A stretch of 6,232 bases of DNA from Flavobacteriales bacterium. Its GTDB lineage: Bacteria > Bacteroidota > Bacteroidia > Flavobacteriales_D > Crocinitomicaceae. Position numbers and translations under genes: made by a program. Of this stretch, positions 1 through 6,096 are shown piece by piece. The notes below the pieces were generated by a model, which was not told the DNA's origin, searched no databases, and saw only the letters and a list, made by a program, of their open reading frames with translations. How positions within the stretch are numbered: position 1 is the first letter of the stretch; each line of letters begins with the position of its first letter. The stretch spans positions 1 to 6,232 of the forward strand of contig CANHJY010000122.1 in the NCBI GenBank assembly GCA_947461185.1. Direction: 5' to 3'.

Positions 1-99
1 CATGCCTTTGATGTCGCCTTCGAATTTCTGTACTGCTTCCTTTGCCTGATCCTCAGACAAAACGGGAGTTAAAATGAAAACAGTTTCGTAAGAATTCAT
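1..99 (-). CDS. rpsF: 30S ribosomal protein S6, N-terminal part (truncated by window edge)
   Basis: S6 is a primary rRNA-binding protein of the small-subunit platform, where it pairs with S18. Only the first 33 codons are visible; the gene leaves the window at base 1. The reverse-strand peptide begins [18 protein letters not shown], followed by a [13 protein letters not shown] stretch. This matches the first beta strand (YETVFIL.P) and first helix of S6, and the opening is typical of Bacteroidota S6. The ATG at 99-97 is the only sensible start: a strong Bacteroidota promoter lies about 30 nt upstream and the AT-rich leader has no obvious Shine-Dalgarno, as is usual in this phylum. In this group rpsF normally leads an operon with rpsR and rplI, which would lie beyond the left edge (inference). 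It is transcribed divergently from acnB. Confidence 0.9.
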   Translation of the reverse strand, partial: MNSYETVFILTPVLSEDQAKEAVQKFEGDIKGM

Positions 100-131
100 A
101 ATTGAAATAATTAAATTTTAAATTAAGGGTG

Positions 132-139
132 CAAATGTA
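132..139 (-). promoter_or_regulatory. rpsF promoter, -7 element TACATTTG
   Basis: Read on the minus strand the sequence is TACATTTGCACCC, an exact match to the TAnnTTTG -7 box of the Bacteroidota housekeeping sigma factor, followed by the GCACCC often seen at strongly expressed genes of the phylum. Transcription would start near 125-128, giving a leader of about 25-30 nt before the rpsF ATG. No good TTG/TTTG -33 box stands at the expected 19-21 nt spacing, so only the -7 part is convincing. Confidence 0.7.
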
Positions 140-288
140 GTGATAAAATCTTAAAGTTTCTGCATAATAGAGCTTTACTCCAGTAATTTTGATGGAATAA
201 TTGAATAGATGATAATTCCGATTTATTTGATAGACTCTTTATTAGCTTATTATTTTTCAAGATTTACGAGATAAACTTATTGATATCG

Positions 289-320
289 TTGCTTTTTTCT
301 GTCTGTTTTGACTAAATTTG
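289..320 (+). promoter_or_regulatory. Candidate acnB promoter (TTG, 21-nt spacer, TAAATTTG)
   Basis: TAAATTTG at 313-320 fits the Bacteroidota TAnnTTTG -7 consensus, and TTG at 289-291 lies 21 nt upstream as a possible -33 box. Transcription would start near 326, giving a leader of about 110 nt that includes the second repeat block and the 9-bp inverted repeat. A weaker alternative is TACGTTTC at 403-410, one base off consensus, which would give a leader of only about 20 nt. Its best upstream TTG, in TTTTGAC at 375-381, is 23 nt away, somewhat too far. The choice cannot be made from sequence alone. Confidence 0.4.
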
Positions 321-395
321 TTTATCGAATTTTTTAGAAAATAAAACCCCCAATTTTTTTGATGAGGAAATTTATTTTGACCTAATTTGTTCGAA
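306..395 (+). repeat. Imperfect direct repeat upstream of acnB
   Basis: Two blocks share the same order of words. The first is TTTTGAC (306-312), TAAATTTGTTT and then CGAA ending at 329. The second is TTTTGACC (375-382), TAATTTGTT and then CGAA ending at 395. Their left edges are 69 bp apart. They could be duplicated regulator half-sites or a duplicated promoter region. In such AT-rich DNA chance resemblance remains possible. Confidence 0.4.
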
Positions 396-417
396 AACGC
401 AATACGTTTCATCAAAA
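357..417 (+). repeat. 9-bp inverted repeat in the acnB leader
   Basis: TTTTGATGA at 357-365 is the exact reverse complement of TCATCAAAA at 409-417, separated by 43 nt. The right arm ends 19 nt before the acnB ATG. If transcription begins at the upstream promoter candidate, the mRNA could form a long-loop stem next to the ribosome entry site. Alternatively the arms are two half-sites for a DNA-binding dimer. The stem is AT-rich and would be weak. Confidence 0.4.
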
Positions 418-436
418 TAGAAGAAAAATTAATAAT

Positions 437-3208
437 ATGAATAATTATCAAGAATACGTTAAAGAAATCGAAGAAAGAAAATCGCAAGATCTTCACCCTA
501 AACCGATTGATAGCGAAGATTTATTGAAAGACATCATTTCTTTAATAAAAGACAATAGCAATGTTCATCGTAAAGATGCACTAAGTTTTTTCATTTATAA
601 CACTTTACCTGGCACGACACCTGCGGCTGGTGCCAAATCGAATTTCTTGAAACAAATTATTCTTGGTGAAGAAAAAGTGGATGAAATTACACCCGACTTT
701 GCTTTTGAATTGCTTTCTCATATGAAAGGCGGTCCTTCAATCGGAGTATTATTAGATTTGGCTTTGGGAGATGATAGCGCTATTGCCATTAGTGCAGCTG
801 AAGTACTTAAAACTCAAGTGTATTTGTATGATGCAGACGCAGAACGTTTGAAAGGTGCTTTTGAATCTGGAAATCTTATTGCTAAAGGAATTCTTGAAAG
901 TTATGCTAATGCTGAATTTTTTACAAAATTACCTGAAGTACCTGAAGAAATTAAATTAATCACTTTTATCGCTGGTGAAGGTGATATTTCTACAGATTTA
1001 TTGTCACCTGGTAATCAAGCCCATTCGCGTTCTGACAGAGAATTACATGGAAAATGTATGATTTCAACCGAAGCTCAAGAACAAATTAAAGCACTCAAGG
1101 AAAGCCACCCAGATAAAAATGTGATGTTAATCGCTGAAAAAGGGACAATGGGTGTCGGTTCTTCTCGAATGTCAGGTGTAAATAATGTTGCGCTTTGGAC
1201 AGGAAAACAAGCTAGTCCTTATGTTCCATTCGTGAATATTGCACCTATAGTTGGTGGAACAAATGGGATTTCACCTATTTTCTTAACTACTGTTGACGTA
1301 ACAGGTGGAATTGGAATAGATTTAAAAAATTGGGTTAAAAAGACGGATGCAGACGGAAATTTAGTGCGCAACGAAAGTGGGGAGCCTATACTGGAACAAA
1401 AATATTCAGTAGCAACTGGAACCGTTTTAACCATCAACACCAAAACTAAAAAGCTGTATCAAGATGATAGGGAGCTGATTGATATTTCTAAAGCCCTGAC
1501 TCCACAAAAAATGGAATTTATCAGAGCTGGTGGTTCATATGCAATTGTATTTGGCAAGAAAATTCAAACATTTGCCGCCAAAACACTCGGAATTATTCCA
1601 CCAGTTGTCTTTGCTCCGTCAAAGGAAATTTCCAATGATGGTCAAGGTTTAACAGCAGTTGAAAAAATCTTTAACAAAAATGCGGTTGGTAATACGACAG
1701 GAAAAGTGTTGCATGCAGGATCAGATGTTAGGGTTACTGTTAATATTGTCGGTTCTCAAGATACCACCGGTTTAATGACAGCTCAAGAATTGGAATCTAT
1801 GGCTGCAACGGTTATTTCTCCTATTGTAGACGGTGCTTATCAGTCGGGATGCCACACTGCATCAGTTTGGGATAAAAAGGCACAGGCAAATATTCCTAAA
1901 TTGATGAAATTCATGAATGAGTTTGGATTAATAACAGCCCGCGATCCAAAAGGCGTTTACCATTCCATGACAGATGTAATTCACAAAGTATTGAATGATA
2001 TTACGATTGATGACTGGGCAATTATCATTGGTGGTGACTCACATACCAGAATGTCTAAAGGTGTTGCTTTCGGTGCCGATTCAGGAACAGTTGCTTTAGC
2101 TTTGGCAACTGGTGAAGCTTCAATGCCAATTCCTGAATCTGTTAAAGTCACTTTTAAAGGGGACATGAAATCATACATGGACTTCCGTGATGTCGTTCAT
2201 TCCACACAGGCTCAAATGTTACAACAATTCGGAGGAGAAAATGTATTCCAAGGTCGGGTGATTGAAGTGCACATTGGAACGTTGACAGCTGACCAAGCGT
2301 TCACATTTACCGACTGGACCGCAGAGATGAAGGCAAAGGCTTCAATTTGTATATCTGAAGATGCAACTTTGATTGAATCATTGGAAATTGCAAAAAGCCG
2401 TATCCAAATCATGATTGATAAAGGGATGGATAATAAAAATCAAGTTCTTCAAGGTTTGATTAATAAAGCGAATGAACGTATATCAGAAATTCAATCAGGT
2501 GATAAACCGGCATTGGCTCCAGATAAAAATGCAAAATATTACGCTGAGGTTGTTGTTGATTTGGATCTAATTGCCGAGCCTATGATTGCTGACCCAGATG
2601 TAAATAATAAAGACGTTTCCAAAAGATACACACACGATACCATTCGTCCATTGTCCTTCTATGGAGGCGCGAAACAAGTAGACTTAGGATTTATTGGTTC
2701 TTGTATGGTGCATAAAGGTGATATGAAAATCTTGGCGCAAATGCTTAAAAATGCGGAGGCGCAATATGGAAAAGTTGAATTTAAGGCTCCACTTGTTGTT
2801 GCTCCACCTACCTATAATATTGTGGATGAACTGAAAGCAGAAGGTGACTGGGAAGTTTTGCAAAAATATTCTGGCTTTGAATTCAATGACAATGCCCCAA
2901 AAGCAGAAGCTAGAACCAAGTATGAAAATATGCTTTATTTGGAGCGTCCTGGATGTAACTTATGTATGGGAAATCAAGAAAAAGCAGAAAAAGGTGATAC
3001 CGTAATGGCAACATCAACACGTTTATTTCAAGGTCGTGTGGTAGAAGATACAGATGGTAAAAAAGGTGAATCGTTACTTTCCTCTACACCGGTTGTTGTG
3101 CTTTCAACTATTTTAGGTAGAACACCGACGATTGAAGAATATACTAAAGCTGTTGAAGGAATTACTTTGACCAAATTTGCACCGTCTCATAAATTATTGG
3201 TTAGCTAA
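437..3208 (+). CDS. acnB: Bifunctional aconitate hydratase 2 / 2-methylisocitrate dehydratase (aconitase B)
   Basis: This cytoplasmic [4Fe-4S] enzyme interconverts citrate and isocitrate via cis-aconitate in the TCA cycle; family members also hydrate 2-methyl-cis-aconitate in the methylcitrate cycle. The 923-residue protein has the AcnB domain order: HEAT-like helical domain (about 1-160, with HPKPID near the start), swivel domain with GVGSSR (239-244) and RAGG (363-366), then the catalytic core with GSQDTTG (439-445) and GGDSHTR (532-538). The cluster ligands are Cys756 in GSCM and Cys840 and Cys843 in PGCNLCMGNQ, corresponding to Cys710, Cys769 and Cys772 of Escherichia coli AcnB. It is longer than the 865-residue E. 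coli enzyme. Part of the extra length lies between Cys756 and Cys840, 84 residues apart against 59. The ATG at 437 matches the family N-terminus and follows an A-rich AGAAGAAAAA tract. The gene is intact and monocistronic, with a terminator directly after it. Confidence 0.97.
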   Translation: MNNYQEYVKEIEERKSQDLHPKPIDSEDLLKDIISLIKDNSNVHRKDALSFFIYNTLPGTTPAAGAKSNFLKQIILGEEKVDEITPDFAFELLSHMKGGPSIGVLLDLALGDDSAIAISAAEVLKTQVYLYDADAERLKGAFESGNLIAKGILESYANAEFFTKLPEVPEEIKLITFIAGEGDISTDLLSPGNQAHSRSDRELHGKCMISTEAQEQIKALKESHPDKNVMLIAEKGTMGVGSSRMSGVNNVALWTGKQASPYVPFVNIAPIVGGTNGISPIFLTTVDVTGGIGIDLKNWVKKTDADGNLVRNESGEPILEQKYSVATGTVLTINTKTKKLYQDDRELIDISKALTPQKMEFIRAGGSYAIVFGKKIQTFAAKTLGIIPPVVFAPSKEISNDGQGLTAVEKIFNKNAVGNTTGKVLHAGSDVRVTVNIVGSQDTTGLMTAQELESMAATVISPIVDGAYQSGCHTASVWDKKAQANIPKLMKFMNEFGLITARDPKGVYHSMTDVIHKVLNDITIDDWAIIIGGDSHTRMSKGVAFGADSGTVALALATGEASMPIPESVKVTFKGDMKSYMDFRDVVHSTQAQMLQQFGGENVFQGRVIEVHIGTLTADQAFTFTDWTAEMKAKASICISEDATLIESLEIAKSRIQIMIDKGMDNKNQVLQGLINKANERISEIQSGDKPALAPDKNAKYYAEVVVDLDLIAEPMIADPDVNNKDVSKRYTHDTIRPLSFYGGAKQVDLGFIGSCMVHKGDMKILAQMLKNAEAQYGKVEFKAPLVVAPPTYNIVDELKAEGDWEVLQKYSGFEFNDNAPKAEARTKYENMLYLERPGCNLCMGNQEKAEKGDTVMATSTRLFQGRVVEDTDGKKGESLLSSTPVVVLSTILGRTPTIEEYTKAVEGITLTKFAPSHKLLVS

Positions 3209-3227
3209 TCAACCAAAGATGTATACG

Positions 3228-3255
3228 AAAAAAGCCCGTTAAATCGGGCTTTTTT
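3228..3255. terminator. Bidirectional intrinsic terminator between acnB and the minus-strand operon
   Basis: AAAAAAGCCCG (3228-3238) and CGGGCTTTTTT (3245-3255) form a perfect 11-bp stem around a TTAAAT loop. The GCCCG core has a U-run on the 3' side when read from either strand. It begins 20 bp after the acnB stop and ends 23 bp before the stop of the converging four-gene operon, so it can end both transcripts. Confidence 0.9.
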
Positions 3256-3277
3256 AATTTCTAGTATTGCTCTCAAG

Positions 3278-3622
3278 TTATTGTTTTGCGCTGTTTATAG
3301 CATAAAGTATAGAAATAAAAACCAAAAGCAATAATCCATTGATCACAACATATAGTGGTACAATAAAATCAATGAAGGTGAAAATTGCATTACTAATTAA
3401 TGCGATGGTAAAAAATAAACCCGACAAAGCTCTAATATTAGTTGTTGTGCGAGCTGATTCAAATTGAGCTCCAGTAGCAAACAATAATGTTATAGCAAGA
3501 AATATAAAACTTCCTATGGCCAACAATTGTTTATTTTCTCCTTTGTGAAAACTAAATAATCCGTATGCGATTAATGCACCCAAGGCAACAGCAATTATTG
3601 ATTGTATTAAATTTATTTTCAT
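3278..3622 (-). CDS. Small four-helix membrane protein of unknown function
   Basis: I do not recognise the family. The 114-residue product is almost entirely hydrophobic, with four likely membrane helices at about 4-25, 32-54, 65-84 and 88-111. The loop between helices 2 and 3 carries polar and basic residues (ESARTTTNIR, 55-64), and a short H-K-G-E-N-K loop joins helices 1 and 2. There is no cleavable signal or known motif. The chosen ATG at 3622-3620 overlaps the stop codon of the preceding gene as ATGA, a typical translational-coupling junction. An upstream start 33 nt earlier would only add a charged, non-family-like tail inside the upstream gene. As the last gene of the operon it could be the membrane anchor or partner of the soluble SPFH, GYF and TerB-like proteins, which is inference from position alone. 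The operon terminator follows. Confidence 0.75.
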   Translation of the reverse strand: MKINLIQSIIAVALGALIAYGLFSFHKGENKQLLAIGSFIFLAITLLFATGAQFESARTTTNIRALSGLFFTIALISNAIFTFIDFIVPLYVVINGLLLLVFISILYAINSAKQ

Positions 3623-3978
3623 TGGTCTTGATTTTTTTGAAATGGTGGAGGACATAAAGCTACAAGCTTTAAGACGTCAGGTAATTTCTCGGCGACTTCC
3701 CAATTTGACAAACCTGGTTTCCAAATGTATGAATCCTTTGTCACTTTTTTCTCAGATATTAATCTAGATAGTTCTTGCTCAGAAAAAGGTCCGGCTTGAT
3801 TACCTTCAATCATCGCATAATAGAATTGTTGCTGCGGAACCGGCATTGGGTTCATTGCTCCAGGTATGTGCATATTTGTCATTGTATGATTCATCGTTTG
3901 AACCATTTGCTGTGCAACCGCAACGCTCATTCCGAATTCAACCAGCCTATTTATTGAAAAAAAATCATCTTCTTCCAT
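3619..3978 (-). CDS. Small GYF_2-domain protein, paralogous to the SPFH protein's C-terminus
   Basis: The 119-residue product has an acidic start (MEEDDFF), a short helical segment, a Met-rich stretch (Met at 17, 25, 29, 33, 36, 42 and 45), then a GYF_2-type domain at about 52-107 with GPF (63-65), an I-W-K-P-G motif and a second Trp at 93. It ends in a Cys-Pro-Pro-Pro tail. GYF domains are small adaptors that bind proline-rich peptides; GYF_2 is the divergent bacterial version. Its Met-rich linker, GYF domain and proline tail occur in the same order at the C-terminus of the upstream SPFH protein, so it is probably a duplicated copy lacking the SPFH part. The ATG at 3978 lies 19 nt after the upstream stop; an earlier start at 4041 would overlap that gene's polyproline codons and is not credible. 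It is coupled to the next gene by ATGA. Confidence 0.82.
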   Translation of the reverse strand: MEEDDFFSINRLVEFGMSVAVAQQMVQTMNHTMTNMHIPGAMNPMPVPQQQFYYAMIEGNQAGPFSEQELSRLISEKKVTKDSYIWKPGLSNWEVAEKLPDVLKLVALCPPPFQKNQDQ

Positions 3979-3997
3979 ACTTCTAAAATTGGTCTTT

Positions 3998-5341
3998 TTA
4001 AATTGCTGGGGGTGGGGGTGGTGGAGGCGGAACAGCTCCAAACAAATTGGTGAGCTCTTGAACGTTTCCAGCGATTTCCCATCCCGGCATTCCTTGTTTC
4101 CAAACGTGTGTATTTTTTGTCAATTGACCACTGATAACCATTTGTTGCAATTGATCCATATTGAAAGGACCTGCTGTTTGTCCGTTAACGGAAACACTAT
4201 ATTGAATTTGCGGTGGAGGTGGGGGGGTATTTTGTTGTTGATTCATATTTTGCCCCATTTGATTCATCATACCAGCCATTTGATTACCCATTGCACCTCC
4301 GAGCATCATACCAGTCATCATTCCTGCTGGGTTCATTCCTCCGCCTCCGCCCATGTCCATTGAACCCATTTCACCAAGACTTTGTGCAGCAGTTTTCAAA
4401 ACATCTGTTTGCTGGTTCAAGGCGTGCGTACCAATGAAATTGGTTTCAGTTTGAAGTTTTTGTGCTCTTTGTGCTTCTTCTCTCTGAATACGCAAGGTCT
4501 CTTCCATGTTTTGAGCATTTATTCCCTGCATATCTTGCATGTTTTTAATATTCAGATCTGTTTGAGCAACGGTAGTTTTAGCCGCTTGCTCTGCGGTAAC
4601 CCTCATCAATTGCGAGTAACCTTCACTTTCTTTATCAACTTCAATGCTCGCTAAATCAAAACCTTTCAAGTTTACGCCAAAATCACTTTCAAGACGTACT
4701 TTTATTCTTGCAGCAATTAAATCATTTATTTCGAGTATTTTACGCTCTAATTGCAAAACTGGAATTCCATTTTCAGCTGGAATATTCGTAATAATTCCCT
4801 TAACATACTTTGTAACAGCATCTTTAATTTGTTTATTAAAGTCTTCCAACTCGAAATTTATTAGTCGGTTAAGCTTAATAAAGCCTTTATAATCCGTTAA
4901 ATTAAAGGTGATTGTTCCTCTAGCGGCCATAGGCACAGCGAAATCTAAAAACCTTGGATCAAATACATCAAAGTACGGAACTCCAAATTTTATTTGAATA
5001 TTTCCTGATAGGTTAATAAAATAAACCTCTGCTTGAAATGGAGATGCCCCACCAAATGCGGCACCAACAATACTCGCTAAAATCGGAAAGTTTGCAGTTT
5101 TTATAGTTTGGTCGTATGGACCTTCAATAAAATCTTGCATTGTACCATCTTTTTGCTGGTAAACAAAAACGGCTAATTCTCCCTCTTTAACACGCAAACT
5201 ACTTCCGTATCGAATGGCATTTTCCTTTTTTGTGGAATTAGCATCACCTGACGGGCGCCATTTCCAAACTAAATATTCTTGTTCATCACAACGGATGACG
5301 TCCATAAATCCACCTTCATCTTTTCTTCCAAAAAGTCCCAT
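3998..5341 (-). CDS. SPFH/band-7 protein with C-terminal GYF_2 domain (YdjI-like)
   Basis: This 447-residue protein has an N-terminal SPFH (band-7-like) domain at about 20-240 of the bacterial YdjI type, often labelled 'virion core protein' in databases. It opens MGLFGRKDEGGFMDVI, which I recognise as a common Bacteroidota form. A charged helical stretch (about 238-325) rich in Gln, Glu and Ala probably mediates oligomerisation. Next come a Gly/Met-rich linker (14 Met between 325 and 366), a five-proline run (373-377), a GYF_2 domain (about 379-434, with GPF at 391-393 and Trp at 414 and 421) and a terminal run of eight prolines followed by Ala-Ile. There is no clear transmembrane helix, only a mildly hydrophobic segment at about 84-98, so membrane association may depend on partners. 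In Bacillus subtilis YdjI helps recruit PspA to membranes; a similar scaffold role here is inference. It starts 24 nt after the TerB-like gene. No internal promoter is evident. Confidence 0.9.
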   Translation of the reverse strand: MGLFGRKDEGGFMDVIRCDEQEYLVWKWRPSGDANSTKKENAIRYGSSLRVKEGELAVFVYQQKDGTMQDFIEGPYDQTIKTANFPILASIVGAAFGGASPFQAEVYFINLSGNIQIKFGVPYFDVFDPRFLDFAVPMAARGTITFNLTDYKGFIKLNRLINFELEDFNKQIKDAVTKYVKGIITNIPAENGIPVLQLERKILEINDLIAARIKVRLESDFGVNLKGFDLASIEVDKESEGYSQLMRVTAEQAAKTTVAQTDLNIKNMQDMQGINAQNMEETLRIQREEAQRAQKLQTETNFIGTHALNQQTDVLKTAAQSLGEMGSMDMGGGGGMNPAGMMTGMMLGGAMGNQMAGMMNQMGQNMNQQQNTPPPPPQIQYSVSVNGQTAGPFNMDQLQQMVISGQLTKNTHVWKQGMPGWEIAGNVQELTNLFGAVPPPPPPPPAI

Positions 5342-5365
5342 GTTTTTTAAGTTTAATATGGTTAA

Positions 5366-6076
5366 TTATTTAATTCCAAGTTCTTGGGCATAAGACATTA
5401 TTTCCTCTAAAGTTTTTTTATCATCCTTCATCGAAAATTTAGCCTTCATTATAATTTGTTCGCATTTGGAATGCCAGGTCGGCGCCAAATCATTATGAGA
5501 TTTATTCTCAGGTTGTTGCTTCGTAAAAAAGTTGCCTTTTTGTTTTGCATTGGGTATTGCGGTAGACAAAAATTCTAGGATATCGTCTTTTGTATTCGGA
5601 ATTGGAAATCCTGAAATAATGGATTTCTTTTTTTCTGTTACCTTGTCTCCCTGACCTAAGCCTTGTGCCATTAAACTTCCAAATGCGCCAGTTATTGTAT
5701 TGCTTTTTTCTCTTCTTTCATTTTCGCAAGCATTCAGCATTTCGAATAATTTACCAATAGATGCATTAGCAACAACGTTGCTGAATTCGTGATCACAATC
5801 AGAACATTTTGTTTGAAAAGACTGCACCATTGCACCACACGCCGGGCATTTTTTAATGTCTCCAAATTTATCTGATTTCGGAGCTGCAACAACAGGTTCA
5901 ACTGGTTTTGCGTTCTGTCTGGCTTCATATATTTTTGCATCAAGCACCATTTCAAATTCATCAAGGTCAATTCCTGCAGCCTCAGCCTTTTTAAATAGAA
6001 TTTGCTTTTCTTTTTCAGTTAATTCGCCATCTATTAATGCTAGATTGATTAGATTTTCAATTTGTTCGTTGTACAT
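5366..6076 (-). CDS. TerB-like / zinc-ribbon protein, first gene of the SPFH-GYF operon
   Basis: The 236-residue soluble protein begins with a helical segment (about 1-52) whose ALIDGELTEKEKQIL motif resembles TerB and related tellurite-resistance or stress domains, where an Asp-Gly followed by Glu residues is typical. A zinc ribbon follows with CPAC at 77-80 and CSDC at 91-94. The middle (100-150) is rich in Gly, Asn and Lys. A C-terminal domain (about 152-236) contains FPIPNTKDDILEFL and a Trp-centred helix; I have seen similar segments in Bacteroidota zinc-ribbon proteins but cannot name the family. The ATG at 6076 puts the TerB-like segment at the N-terminus and follows an A-rich CTAAAAATG context. 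A GTG at 6121 is in frame but would read through the upstream palindrome. Zinc-ribbon partners also occur beside YdjI in Bacillus. The role is unknown; a stress or envelope link is inference. Confidence 0.85.
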   Translation of the reverse strand: MYNEQIENLINLALIDGELTEKEKQILFKKAEAAGIDLDEFEMVLDAKIYEARQNAKPVEPVVAAPKSDKFGDIKKCPACGAMVQSFQTKCSDCDHEFSNVVANASIGKLFEMLNACENERREKSNTITGAFGSLMAQGLGQGDKVTEKKKSIISGFPIPNTKDDILEFLSTAIPNAKQKGNFFTKQQPENKSHNDLAPTWHSKCEQIIMKAKFSMKDDKKTLEEIMSYAQELGIK

Positions 6077-6096
6077 TTTTAGTGATTTAATGGTAA

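Larger units (their letters stand above)
100..436. other. Divergent rpsF-acnB intergenic region
   Basis: This 337-bp AT-rich stretch contains no convincing gene. It holds the rpsF promoter near 132-139, a candidate acnB promoter near 289-320, a pair of related TTTTGAC/TAA/TTTG/CGAA blocks at 306-329 and 375-395, and a 9-bp inverted repeat with arms at 357-365 and 409-417. A 12-bp palindrome, TTACTCCAGTAA, sits at 175-186. A minus-strand open frame covers much of the right half, but its translation is low-complexity, rich in Phe, Ile, Asn and Lys, and it runs into the acnB coding start, so I do not call it. I see no RNA gene. Confidence 0.7.

Noticed and set aside
175..219. Palindrome TTACTCCAGTAA (175-186) and the GGAAT/ATTCC pair (194-219)
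   Set aside because: Both are short, have no clear relation to either promoter and are easily expected by chance in about 340 bp of AT-rich DNA.
257..496. Minus-strand open frame across the acnB upstream region
   Set aside because: Its translation is low-complexity, rich in Phe, Ile, Asn and Lys, as expected from AT-rich noncoding DNA. It overlaps the acnB start and promoter signals and resembles no family.
3623..3655. Longer N-terminus for the four-helix membrane protein
   Set aside because: The extra 11 residues lie wholly inside the upstream gene. The ATG in the ATGA overlap fits operon practice and places the first helix at the N-terminus.
3979..4041. Longer N-terminus for the small GYF protein, starting at 4041
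   Set aside because: The added 21 residues read the polyproline codons of the upstream gene in another frame (His/Pro-rich). The ATG at 3978 gives a normal 19-nt intergenic gap.
3989..4437. Plus-strand open frames opposite the SPFH gene
   Set aside because: They are antisense shadows whose Trp/Arg/Gly- or His-rich content comes from the proline and glycine codons of the real gene.
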